The notes under the pieces are model-generated. The model did not search any database and had not been told where the DNA came from. It saw nothing but the letters and a program-made list of their open reading frames with translations. Position numbers and translations under genes: made by a program. From assembly GCA_964006375.1 (NCBI GenBank), contig OZ023265.1:155908547-155972546 (forward strand): a stretch of 64,000 nt of DNA, written 5' to 3'. Positions 29,287-40,883 of the stretch are shown here, piece by piece. Each line of letters opens with the position of its first letter. Positions within the stretch are counted from its first letter, which is position 1. Source of the DNA: Tillus elongatus. Its lineage: Eukaryota; Arthropoda; Insecta; Coleoptera; Cleridae.

Positions 29287-29455
29287 CATACTTTGTCCCT
29301 ATATTAGGGTAGAAATCGACCTGGGCTAACAATTTACTAAATTGTTAGTTAGTTGTATACAGTCTCTATTTTTTAACACCTTGTGTTATTTGGAGCTGGC
29401 GTGACAACATAATACTTGGTTCCGCACCTAGGTGGCGGCACGTACACAACTCACT
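29287..29455 (+). repeat. GTGACAACATA repeat, copy 1
   Basis: About 170 bp with landmarks CCTATATTAGGG, TTGTTAGTTAGTTGTA, ACAGTCTCTATTTT, TGGAGCTGGCGTGACAACAT and TGGCGGCACGTAC. Other copies are at 53885-53985 (as a fold-back core), 54143-54312 and 58875-58985. It is non-coding. Confidence 0.7.
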
Positions 29456-30500
29456 TAGCGTTAAAGAATTAGTTTTAATAATATACGTTACTAATAGTGT
29501 ACAATTCTTATCAAAATTTACTACTAAATTGCACTTGCTGCGTCCTGAACATTTTAAATTATTATTAATAGGTTTTTCTTTGAGTAACTAATCACGATAC
29601 TGCTTTAGAAGGAAGGTTTGGGGCATGTATGCCTGGTGATGTGCGTACAATGTGTGTCATAGCTACATCATTTTTGAAATCATTAGATATGTGACAAGGG
29701 TATCTGTAAAAGGAGCCATACATTTCTTTAGCACTGTCGACCAAATAATAAAGTTATCATCCAAACTATTCTTTTGAATGAATAAGACTGTTTAAGGGAA
29801 GCGGAGGTTAATTTTTATAACGATTTTTTTATAAACATGCATCAACTTTCGATGAAAAATGCAAAAATTCAATAACACAAGGAATGTTCGAAAAAATAAT
29901 TTTAGGTATCACCAACGACTTATTGGCCAGCCTGTGATCTTTAAAATAATTTTATAAGATATAGCTCAAGATAATTTATAATTAACGTATACAATTTTTT
30001 CTCGTATCTTGCATTATAAGAATTATATTGATCTTTACTATAGAAATACATCACCCTGTATATACGTAAACAGATAGACAATCAAACTAAACACGAATAT
30101 GGATTCCAGGGAGCTTAGTTTGCACTCATTTGAAGAAATCTTGTGAAAATTCAAAAGTCGCGGTCTCCTCATTAACGAATTTTTCGTACGAAAACTAGCT
30201 CAAAATTATAGAGAGTTAAACCACAAACTTAACTAAAGCTACTGCCAAAGCATCAGAGAAGGTCTATTTGAAATAAAAGTTTTGGAAATATTTTAGTAAA
30301 ATGAAGGACAGTGACGGCTGAAGCTGAAACTTACTTTGTTATTTCCGGCGATATAATTTTTTCCGAAGGGAAGTACAACATTTTCCGGGAAAACCTGGGA
30401 CGATTTTTCGGGCTAACGAATCTATACAAGCCACTTGCAAAAGGAAGGTACTTAAAGAATTTGATTAAAATCGGCCCATTATTTTTTGAGTTATCGGTGT

Positions 30501-30601
<101 letters not shown>

Positions 30602-30720
30602 TGAAACTGACCCTGGATATGGGTTCTAGGGGGCCTAGTTCGCGCTCATTTGAAGAAACTTTTTCAAAATTTAAAAGTCGCGATCTCCTGCTTAGTGAAT
30701 TTTTTTAAAGAAATTTCACT

Positions 30721-31538
30721 GAAAATAAACTATATTAGATGATTATTGGTCGAGTCCACCAGTTGCGAGCGATTGAATAGTTGTATCAACGTATGAGTTC
30801 ACCACCGTTTAAGGAGCGGAGGATAATTAGGAATTAACTTTTATAACTGGGATAATATGGACATGGTAACTATGTAATTTGTAATAAAATTTAATAATAA
30901 TAAAAAGAAATAACAACTTTTACAAACTAACTTAACCGAATAAAATTTAAAACCAAATCTGTACATAATTGAATTAAAAAGTCTCGCGTCTTTACATTTT
31001 AAGAATCTAATAAAAAATCTCGCTTAATGTATACAAACACTAATACTTATAACCTTGCATGTGACATAATTAACAATTTGCAAACATCATCAGTCAGTAT
31101 TCCTAATACTGTACTCTGCAATTCCAACTTGTTTAATATTTATCTAAACATGTAATATAATATTTCATTGCCAATAATTATGATATTTATGTGACCTACT
31201 TAATATATACGAATTATTCTAATTTATGGTAGCGAATTTTCGTAGAAATATTATAATATAAAAATAATACTAAAATATATTTTTATGACTAGGAACGGCC
31301 GCCTGGATAGTTTCCTGTTCTATGAACAAGCCCAGATATGTCATATTTCGGGAAGCCGGATGTATACAATTTTATAAATTATTTGTATGGCTACAAAGAT
31401 TTGTTTGCACCAAGGTTATAAAGACTTTAGTTTGAAAATATGACTATCGTGGTCATTTAATGTGTTTAGAGGAATCCTTCTAAAAATGTGAACACTACAA
31501 ACTTGGCACATTCTCCTGAGTTGCACCTTAAAATGTTC
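30721..31538. other. no supported gene
   Basis: AT-rich. A short TTATGGTAGCGAATTTTCGT near 31226 is an isolated TAE module end. Nothing else is recognised. Confidence 0.35.
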
Positions 31539-31542
31539 CATG

Positions 31543-33714
31543 TGTAAGGGGTACGTTTTTTTTCTAAAGATATATTGAATAATAGTGAACGCAACCCTTC
31601 GATGACACAAAGTTACAACCCTCTTAGTAAACAATATAAGTAACCTATTATAATAATAACAATCGACTAACGGCCACATAATATAATTACATACCTCAAC
31701 AATCAATCACCAGTCGATATATTACTTAGCAGTTGTGTTATCTACTTAAGAGTAATCATGCAAAAGGTTTATTACCTGTCAGAATGATGGCGAAGCCTTA
31801 ATGTACGGGCGTAATGAGTCGAGCGAGCGGGTGCCAGATTTGTCCAGTAACAACATCACTAACGTGTAATTAAAAATATACCTGAACACACCATTGTTCA
31901 TCTAAAGCACAACCTAACATATATACGATGGGCATTCAATTATTAGTTCATTAATCAATTACCAATTACACGCTCCACTGAGCGACTCAACATCAATGAC
32001 TATTTATACTCAAAGCTCCTTTGAGCAAGCTAACTTTAAGAGCAGTTTGGACATAACGCTCCACTGAGTAACTTCAACATAAACAGCAGTTCCTAATCAA
32101 TGCTCCACTGAGCAACATTATAAACTCTTAACAACGCACATCAGTGCTTAGAACTGCTTCTCAACAATATCTCTAAGTGCTCAAATCATAGCTTCTCAAA
32201 CAATAATTACCCAGACAATAATTACTCAAGTAGTTACTCACACGATAGTTACTCAAATAATAATTACTCAGACAGTTATCTCATATAATATTTAGACAAT
32301 AGTTACTAAGATAATAATTAGACAATGGGTACTAATATAATAATTAGACAATAGTTCAACCTGTGTGTTTAGTTGGGTGCTGTACCCGGCACTGGGTCCG
32401 CGCCGGCTCCCAGGAGTGCAATGAGGCAGCAATTGCCTCACCTGGAGTGCTCGTCTACAGCCAGAGTCGAATACTGAGAGGTGCAATGGACACAAAGGGC
32501 CCGGCCAAACAGTATGCCCCTCCCCAATATCCACTCCTACACTGCTCCTGACTGTGCAACGAGACAACGATGCCTCGGTCTAGCCACCAGATCGGCTCTC
32601 AATCGCAACCACTGAGTTGCTACGTAAATACTGAGAACTGCAATGGACACAACGTTGAAGCTACGCTATGTCCCTCTCCAATATCCACGCCTACACTGGT
32701 CCTGGCTGTGCAATGAGGCAACGACCTCAGCCTAGCTACCATTTCGGCAAATACAACGCCTACACTGGTCCTGACTGTGCAGTGAGGCAACGACCTCAAT
32801 CTAGCAACAATTTCGGCTATCAACGCAACAACCGTGGTGCTGTTACGTAACCTGGGTCAAAGCCCAACGCACACCAGCATGATACCCTACTGGGTGAACA
32901 AACAGCGAAAGTGTTCCGCACACCTTTCAAACTATGATCACTTTACTTACAAACAGACTTTACTTTATTTGCTTACTGAAAACTGACATACTCAACAATT
33001 TATTAATTTATTAATATTGGTCTAACCTCGTATAAGTAACACATTCAATTTCAACTTAGCTAATTATCACATTATTTCATAAAGCCCCTTTATTTGAATA
33101 TGATAATTACTTCTCAACTTATAACTTAGCCTTGTATAAATAATAAACTGACTTTGAATTCTAGCTACAATTTATTTTCATCTAAACTAGTTATTAAAGC
33201 ATTTCCTAAAACCATCCTCAACCATATACTTATTAAAACTATTCGTTAATGTATAATTAGGCAAAGAATGGGTGTACAGTAAGCGATCGAACATATGCAT
33301 TCTGTGAGAGGACTCACCTTTTATAATGGTATATAACGTGCACTGTAAATTTCACTAATATCGAGCATATTTTAATGCAGCTCAGGTCATGGCTAATGCA
33401 CAAATGTTAAACTAGATGGATGACGAAAACGTCCCCCAGAATGTTTCTTCGAACTAGTTCTCAAGTGTATAGATAACTGCAGCATGAACAGCGCGAGGCC
33501 CTTCAATCTAAGAGAGATATATTGTAACTCCACACACCCGCACGTATATCTTTAAGTAAACAATTTTTAAACGCTCATCGCTTGACACTTTAGATTTAAT
33601 GGGAATACTCCGGCTAGAAACGTATTCACGCAAGAACGTGTCTGTTAAATACGTACAGATTTTTTTCATAATAAAATGACAATATGACCAGGGCTAGAAA
33701 ATACATTCCTTACA
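31543..33714. mobile_element. LTR-like element 1 (2172 bp, TSD CATG)
   Basis: Starts TGTAAGGG and ends CCTTACA, with CATG immediately on both sides (31539-31542 and 33715-33718). It is collinear with 34334-36602 over its whole length. It is non-coding. It contains GCTCCACTGAGCAAC-type near repeats (31970-32160), a TTACTCA-rich stretch (32220-32350) and a GC-richer block (32370-32880) with direct repeats of about 70 bp at 32690-32830. The TG...CA ends, 4-bp duplication and lack of coding suggest a solo LTR of an element with unusually long LTRs. A non-autonomous DNA transposon with short inverted ends is the alternative. Confidence 0.7.
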
Positions 33715-33718
33715 CATG

Positions 33719-34190
33719 TAACATTTGCTTATAAATAGCTTATTGCATTAATTAGGCGCAATGTCTCTTAATACATATTTTAACATGGAAATACGTGTCT
33801 GCAACTATTGCAAATTTAAGACAGCGTCATAGCTTCTAGGAATATTGATTAGACGCCTGTTGCTATGAATATTTACGTGAAGCCGTTGTGTTGATAATGC
33901 TTCGTTAATTATTGTTGAATGTACTTGTAATACTCATGTGAAGCTGGGAAGTCGTATACAGTCTTATAGAATATGCTACTCTTATAGAGTGTATACGTAG
34001 GTAGTTTATGTCTGTTTCAGCTCTAGTTGACGTACATAACTATCGCGGCGTAATGTAATTAATTATAATACCGGAACTGTGATGTTCAGTTTATGTGTGC
34101 TACGCAGTTAAGTGAGCTATGCGTAATCTAACGACTGGTGTTAGTGAGTTTCATCATTATTATTCTATAATATGCTATTTATAAATTAAA
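33719..34190. other. spacer between the LTR-like elements
   Basis: Nothing recognised. It contains no primer-binding site or coding sequence that would make the flanking copies one provirus. Confidence 0.4.
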
Positions 34191-34193
34191 AGT

Positions 34194-34329
34194 CTAGACG
34201 CGGCAAGTGCGTTATGGTAGTGAAGTTTCATAAAAAATGCTTTTAATAGCAAATATGTCTTTTTTAATGGAAGCAGGCATGAAATCTGGTTACCAGTTGT
34301 AACCGTCCTTAAACAAAAACTTGACACGC
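34194..34329 (+). repeat. TAE module fragment
   Basis: CTAGACGCGGCAAGTGCG, TTATGGTAGTGAAGTTTCAT, TAATAGCAAATATGT, then GAAATCTGGTTACCAG. This is the left half of the palindromic module, ending just before LTR-like element 2. Confidence 0.75.
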
Positions 34330-34333
34330 AGTA

Positions 34334-36602
34334 TGTAAGGGTGTGACTTTTTTTTTCTTAAAAGGATATAGAATAATATCGAACGCAACCCTTCGATGAC
34401 ACAAGGTTACAACCCTCTTAGAAAGTAACCTATTATAATAATAACAATCGACTAACGGTCACATTATATAATTACATAGCTCAACAATCAATCACCTGTC
34501 GATATATTAGTTAGCAGTTGTGTTATATACTTAAGAGTAATCATGCAAAAGGCAAAAGGTTTATTACTTGTCAGAATGATGGCGAAGCCTTAATGTACGG
34601 GCGTAATGAGTCGGGCGAGCGGGTGCCAAATGTGTCCAGTAACAACATCACTAACCTGTAATTAAAAATATACCTGAACACACCGTTGCCTATCTAAAGC
34701 ACTACCTAACATATATACGAGGAGCATTCAATTATTAATTTATCAATCATTTACCAATTACACGCTCCACCGAGCGACTCATAATCAATAACTATTATAC
34801 TCAAAGCTCCACTGAGCAACCCAACATTAAGAGCAGTTTCGACATAACGCTCCACTGAGCAACTCCAACATTAACAGCAGTTCCTACTCAAGGCTCCACT
34901 AAGCCACATAATACTCTCTCAAAAGCGCACATCAGTGCCTCAGAACTGCTTCTCAACAATGTCTCTAAATGCTCCACCATTAGGTTCTCAAACAATAATT
35001 ACTGAGGCAATAATTACTCAAGTAGTTACTCACACGATAGTTACTCAAACAATAATTACTCAAACAATAATAATTACTTAACCAATAGTTTAGCTTGTGT
35101 GTTTGTTTGGGTGCTGTATCCGACACCAGGTCAGTGCCGGCTTCCAGGTGTGCAATGAGGCACAGTTCAATGCCTCACCTAGAGTGTTCGCAACTGTCAG
35201 AGTTGGATACCGAGAAGTGCAATGGGCACACGATGCACACTCCAGGGTGTGCCCTTCTCCAAGTAGCCCAACTCCTACACTGGGACTGACACGTGCAATG
35301 AGACCAACGGGTGAACTGACCACAGTGTCTCGGTCAAGCTACCAGATCGACCAAAATGCAACAACGGTACCACCGTGAATACTGAGAAGTGCAATGGACG
35401 CATCGGAGCACCCTCTACGATGTGTCCTCTCCAATATCCAGCTATCGACGGGAGTAGGTGCAATGGATACCTAGAGCGAGCTCAGCTGTACCCCTACCGA
35501 AATCCATCGATGCAAACAAAACAACCGTGTTGCGGTTACGTAACCTGGGACTAAACCCTACGCCTCTACCAGTATGACGCCCTACTGGGTGAGCAAACAG
35601 CGAAGGTGTCCCACACACACCTTCCAAACTAGCATCAATTTACTTCCCAACAGACTCTACTTTATTTACTCTAGACAAACTGACATAATTTAACTCTTAC
35701 TCAATTTATGAATATTGACTTAACCTCGTATAACAACCCTCATGTAAACGTGGCTAATACCTAAATTATTTCATAAAGCCCCTTTATTTGAATATGATAA
35801 TTACTTCTGAATTTATAACTTGCCCTCGTATAAATAATAAACGTAATATAACTTAGCTATTTCTCAAATTATTTCCTAAAGCTCCTTTATTTGAATATGA
35901 TAATTACTTCTCAATTTATAACTACCCTCCTATAAATAATAAACGTAATCTAACAGCTATTTCTCAAATTATTTCCTAAGGCTTCTTTATTTGAATATGA
36001 TAATTACTTAATAATAAATAATAAACTGACTTTAAACTCTAGCTACAATTTATTTCATATAAACTAGTTATTAAAATGATTTGCTAAAACCAGCCTGAAT
36101 CATATACCTATTGAAATTGCTCCTCAATATATAACTCAAACAAATAAGAACAGGTAAAATAAGCAAACAACGAGACATGTCCAATGAGCATTCACTCACC
36201 TGAATAAATTTATATATAACGTGCACTGTAAATCTCACTAATATCGAGCATATTTTAATGCAGCTCAGATGATGGTTCACGCACAAATGTGGAGGTATGC
36301 TTTACTGCAAACCAGTCCTCAAGTTTACAGATAAAGACGGTGTGAATAGATTGAGGCCCTTGAATCCAAGAGATATAGTATTAAGACGCTATCTGAACTA
36401 CATTGCAACCCCACAGCATGTGTTTCGTTCCGTAAACAATTTTTAAGCGCGTCTGGCTCAACTAACACTTTAGTTTTAATGGGACCACATGTAAAGCTTT
36501 ACGTGAAACTTGTCCACATATTGCCGTGTATATTTAATACCTACAGAGAATTTTCATAATAAAATAGCCTTATGAGCAGAGTGAGAAAATACATTCCTTA
36601 CA
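34334..36602. mobile_element. LTR-like element 2 (2269 bp, TSD AGTA)
   Basis: Same family and orientation as element 1: TGTAAGGG start, CCTTACA end, AGTA on both sides (34330-34333 and 36603-36606). Because its duplication differs from that of element 1, the two are independent insertions rather than a provirus pair. Much of the length difference comes from extra tandem units at 35770-36035. Confidence 0.7.
35770..36035. repeat. tandem units in LTR-like element 2
   Basis: Three units with a period of about 102 bp, each containing CCTTTATTTGAATATGATAA or the TTCTTT variant and ATAAATAATAAAC. Element 1 has a single unit at about 33075-33150. Confidence 0.8.
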
Positions 36603-36606
36603 AGTA

Positions 36607-38747
36607 TGTGGTGATTGACCTCAAGTCGATTTGAATCTGCTTGATAGTGAGGTCACTTTTACCCATCAGCCCTATTCTAAAAGCATCTATCTATTAGATT
36701 ATTATGATTATTAAGACTAGAAACACTTTAGAAGGTTGGCAGATCTTGATATGGTTTGATACTGAGGCTATTTTCTGTGTTGCTCTGCTTGGAGTCCTAT
36801 ATTTGTGAGGGCCCAGGCTAGTGCCTGGTTATATAAAATTTAAGAAATCTAGATAAACGATAATTAGAATTTATTAATGGTGTTTCTTCCAAACAGGGTA
36901 GATATTAGGGAGGAATTTCTCTTCAATTAAACAGATATGTTAATGTTAACAATAATATTAAATTTATTCATATAAATAAATTCGGGATAGTAAACAAAAT
37001 TAAATTGACATGGTTTGCAAATTTCTAATAAACATTAACTCATACACAAATAAAAATTAATTAAACAGCAAGAATTTCAATAAAAAGAAATTATCATTTC
37101 ACATGGCATATGACAAAGTAATAAAATAAAATGGTTCTATGTTACAAAAATATTAACATTACCTACCTGAGGTATATTAATGATGAGTGCTGTATTTTAC
37201 AGCTCAAAAGCAAAATACAAACTATTACTTAAATTGCTTGACGTTCGTCAATCAGTTCGGTTGATTTTTGAATGAATGAACTGGCCAGTCCTTTGAGTGA
37301 GGGTTCATTTAAGAAAAATATTACTATGTGAAATTTCTACTTTAATGATTGTCAATGAAAATATTAAGAAATGTACAGGTTAAATATTTTACAAGCAAAA
37401 ATCTGTTTATTACAATTCAAGTATTATGTATTTAAATTTACAATATTGACAAAATTCTAAAGAATACACAGGAAATTTACAGTTGCCCTTTTTCAGACAC
37501 CTCACTCACACTATTGAAGTTTAAATTTGATCATGTTACTTTGAAAATTGAAACTGTAATGGTTCAAATAATATACTGCTGCATGACAGGTTTTTGATTG
37601 TTCTACGCAAATAAGTTTAAAGTTTCATCGACTCACCAAGTCCTGACACCTGGAGTTACTTATTGAACCTTTGAAGATGCTCTCCAAGTAGAGTCAACCA
37701 TCAGAGCCTAACATAGGCTTACCAATTCCAATACGAGAGGGAAGGTTGGAGAGAATAAGTGGCACTTTCCCTAAACGTTTATTGGGTAGGTGGATCTAGT
37801 TGCTCCAATACTGGGGGATACAATTTGGCCCCGAACATCAAATGAACAGCTGTTTTAAGTCGATGTTCGGAATTAATTTGATTAAAATCTCTCTACGGCA
37901 ATTAAAATGTAAATTGGCTTAAGTGAAATTTACAATGCCAATTGATTCAGCGCTCGGTTACAATCAGAAACTTTGTACGATTAACTTGAGGGATTCACCA
38001 GGTCGGCTAACAAAGGATCACTGCTTAGCTCGCGTTTTTCTGCTAAACACGTTGTGAATTTAAATTCAAAAACCGATCAAATGATATTAAACAATCAATG
38101 ACAACTGTTGTTAAATATTATTGACAACGAAAAAGAATTTTATCACCTATTTTAAAATAATTATTAGCCACGGTAATTAGAACGATGTTAACCTGTCAAC
38201 AGCCTAGCTCACTCTCCCGAGGTAGCGTCTTGTGCGTTCAGATCTAACCCTTTTCCCTTGACGCCTCACACCCCCTCGTCTACAATTCAAGGTTTTTCCG
38301 AGAATATTGGTTGAACGACTCCAGCGGTCGTTTTAAGTGACATCATCCACACGGAAAAATACAGATAAAGTCTCAACGATATTAGCTATGTATTTCACTA
38401 GTGGAATTTTCTCTGCCTTGGTGTTGCAATGAGCCCTGACTTATTCACGGATTTCTATTGAAATCTTTCGAATATCCACAACGTCTATTCAGTTCTTGGA
38501 AATATTCTTCCAGCAGAATGCGACGTAATTTTCCTTGGCAAACATATATTGAATTTTAACGTACAAAGTAGAAATGAAGTAAAGGAGTTTACGGTACTTG
38601 AAGATTTAGCAACTTTTCATCAAAATAATTTTGAAATCAAAACATGAATTGCCTTACAGATATTGGACTGTCGGCTATTCATTAAGTATCTTACGGGTTC
38701 ATTTTGAATATTTCAAGTAGTAACGAAATGCAATCGTTACACAGTGT
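36607..38747. other. 2.1 kb without a supported gene
   Basis: Moderately AT-rich with GC-richer patches near 37640-37850 and 38190-38300. No coding similarity, no second copy in the window and no TAE piece were found. Confidence 0.35.
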
Positions 38748-38850
38748 CACCTATATGGTAAAGACAATGTGCCATATTCAATCAAAATAACTTTATTGTT
38801 TGAAGAAGTACAAAATTTTGTCGAAAATGAACTTAAAATGTTCACTAAAA
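38748..38850 (+). repeat. TAE module interior fragment
   Basis: ACCTATATGGTAAAGACAAT, GTGCCATATTCAATCAAAAT, AACTTTATTGTTTGAA and AATGAACTTAAAATGTTC match the middle of the palindromic module. Both module ends are missing. Confidence 0.7.
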
Positions 38851-39306
38851 GACTAGTCTAATTTGCCTAGCCAGAAAAGCTCTTTAAACTATTTACCCAC
38901 TTACCACAAACTATTCGACGAAACCTCCAACAAAAAATTTTCATGAGCAAACAATTTTTTCACGGAAATTCGAAAATATTTTTTTTTCTACAAAAACCTA
39001 TTAATACGTTGACTGCCGTAATGTAAAAAAAATTTGATCCCCACGGCCAACTTTGTTTTTGTTTTCCAATTTGCTGCAAATAACATAAAACAATCGTATT
39101 TCATGATTTTTAATTTATTCTTTGCAGCTAAGTAGTTTTTTTTAGATGTGAATCACGTGTGCACCGCGCGGCCTGAGAATCAAATTCACTGACTGTGCCA
39201 AGTGGTGCACACGTGATTCGCACTTTATGCAAGTACAAGCTTGCGAACGGTTTATGTATTTCTATTGTTTTGTCCGGTTGAATAAATCTGTTCTGGTGAT
39301 AAATTC

Positions 39307-39681
39307 GCGAGTGTCTCATCGCAGTAAGTTTTATTTTGCGTCGTTTTATTAAATCGTTCTAAAAAATACCTGGGTAAAGCTGCAGTTTAAGCAGAACCCT
39401 CCTCCTCAAACTCCTAACCTGTCCTCAGTTTGCCTTATTAAAAACTGAGGGAAGCAAAATACACACTATGTACACATTATGCTCACATGACCTTGATGTA
39501 TGCCAGAGTTAATTACCTCATGGTTTTTCTTCCTCCAGCTTTTTAGTTAGGCAAACCGATAGTCAGGGCAGGTCAGGAGGTCGAGGTGGAGGGTTCTGCT
39601 TAAATTGCACCTTTATCCAGATCTTTTTTTAACGATTTAACAAAACGGCACAAACAAAACTTATTGCGGTGAGACACTCGT
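39307..39681. mobile_element. 375-bp fold-back element with 8-bp TSD
   Basis: Arms of about 140 bp (39307-39450 and 39539-39681) are inverted copies. The outer ends are GCGAGTGTCTC and, inverted, ACGAGTGTCTC. Inner landmarks are GCAGAACCCTCC and AAATCGTT. ATAAATTC is duplicated exactly at both sides (39299-39306 and 39682-39689). An 8-bp duplication is typical of hAT-type transposition, so this is probably a non-autonomous hAT-like MITE. It is non-coding. Confidence 0.75.
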
Positions 39682-39736
39682 ATAAATTCTGTTATAAATT
39701 GCCCTAGCATGGGAGACTATGAACAAGAACAACGTT

Positions 39737-39913
39737 AAGTACACCTGGAGAAACTCAAATCACCACAACACTTATTTCAGAGACCTTACTATCGTTTCGT
39801 TGACAAAGTCAACATCTTTAGAGGAAGAAAAAAGATGTTGACTCCGTCAACGAAACGATTGTAAGGTTTCTGAAATAAGTGCAGTGGTGATTTGGGTTTC
39901 TCCAAGTGTACTT
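39737..39913. repeat. 177-bp near-perfect hairpin
   Basis: Arms of about 82 bp around a loop of roughly 10 bases (AGAGGAAGAA). The outer ends are AAGTACACCTGGAGAAAC and, inverted, AAGTACACTTGGAGAAAC. The centre has GACAAAGTCAACATCTTT facing AAAGATGTTGACTCCGTC. Related one-arm sequences occur at 46003-46055, 49580-49710 and 52497-52585. Confidence 0.85.
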
Positions 39914-39926
39914 ATTAGTGCTCATC

Positions 39927-40571
39927 ACAGGTTCCAGTTTTTCACTTAGTCATGAACAACGTTGTTTACAAGCATTGTTTGATGAAATTCTATCTGATGC
40001 TGAACCATATGAATATTCATCTGAAAGTTACGGTGGAAGTGATCTTAGTTCTGTGACTTCAGATTCTGATTCTGACGTCACTAGAAAGATAAGAAAAGTT
40101 ACTACAAGTGGTGCTACCGAAAGTTTTTCTTCTAGTACATCTCAGTTTAGTGCTGCTCAGCTTATAGAACAGACAGTTGATGATGTTATAAGAAATCTGC
40201 ATGCATCTAGTGAATCCGAGTCAGATGAAATTCTTGGAAATCTGAATTCAACCGACCTTCAGTGGAATCAAATTACACGTGATAACCTAAAACATTTTCA
40301 GTTAGTAGATAATAATTTTGGAATAAAACAAGAAATGCAAGGTAAACAACCTATAGACTTCTATCTTATATTTGTTGATGAACCATTGTTGGACCTAATG
40401 GTGCAAGAAATGAACGAATTTCAAAAGCTGAGCGAGGCAATTTTACCAAACGCAAGAATAAGAAAGTGGAAGGACACAAATCGCAATGAAAGAAGATATT
40501 TCTGGGTCTCCAACTTTGGTTTGGTATTCAAATTTGAAACATTTATTTTTAATATCACAGTTTTTTATTGA
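39927..40571 (+). pseudogene. piggyBac-like transposase, N-terminal third
   Basis: Open frame of about 215 codons. It starts with SLSHEQRCLQALFDEILSDA and continues through a Ser/Asp/Glu-rich region (SDLSSVTSDSDSD, SSESESDEIL). LQWNQITRDNLKHFQLVDNN and PIDFYLIFVDEPLLDLMVQE follow, then MNEFQKLSEAILPNARIRKW. The PIDF...DEPLLDLMV...MNEF block corresponds to the beginning of the piggyBac DDE domain. Similarity ends at about RKWKDTNRNE (40490). The catalytic Asp residues, which lie further on, are absent. Family members are usually about 600 residues, so this is a fragment. Its true start is uncertain because the upstream hairpin supplies the first in-frame ATG at 39906. Confidence 0.65.
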
Positions 40572-40883
40572 CAATGATAAAAACTGGTTTATATATGAGA
40601 TTTAGTATGTCTGAGTCGTTACCTGGCAACGGAACATTTTATATCATTGCGCAGGTCAGTTACTTGCTGTAACTGACGTTTATCGTATCTTATTAGATAG
40701 TTTATCTGTTTTCAATTTTATTTTACAAATTATTTGTGTTGTTTCGGAATTTTAATATATAAGTCCAAATTATTCCTTTACGATTTTACTAATGTTAGTG
40801 GGTGGGCCAAACAGTGTTTGTGATGTTTTGGCAACATATATAAAGGATCGAAGTTTTACAAAAAAGGCAGATATGCAACAGGT
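40572..40883. other. no supported gene
   Basis: Nothing recognised after the piggyBac fragment. No piggyBac right end is seen. Confidence 0.35.

Larger units (their letters stand above)
39001..40571 (+). mobile_element. piggyBac-like element, left part, with nested fold-backs
   Basis: TTAA at 39001-39004 is followed by TACGTTGACTGCCGTAATG, the kind of terminus seen in insect piggyBac relatives, which insert at TTAA. A subterminal hairpin follows (GTGAATCACGTGTGCACC at 39147, inverted near 39203-39220). The transposase N-terminus lies to the right. Two unrelated fold-back elements sit between end and gene. No right terminus was found. Confidence 0.5.

Noticed and set aside
32292..35627. Open frames in the GC-richer parts of the LTR-like elements
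   Set aside because: The two copies do not preserve the frames, frames overlap on both strands, and no domain is recognisable. They arise from short direct repeats.
31543..36602. The two 2.2-kb direct repeats as the LTRs of a single provirus
   Set aside because: Each copy has its own 4-bp duplication (CATG and AGTA), and the 615 bp between them has no retroelement features, so two separate insertions fit better.
39906..39926. ATG at 39906 as the start of the piggyBac-like protein
   Set aside because: It lies in the right arm of the 39737 hairpin, an insertion unrelated to the gene, so the natural start is probably elsewhere or lost.
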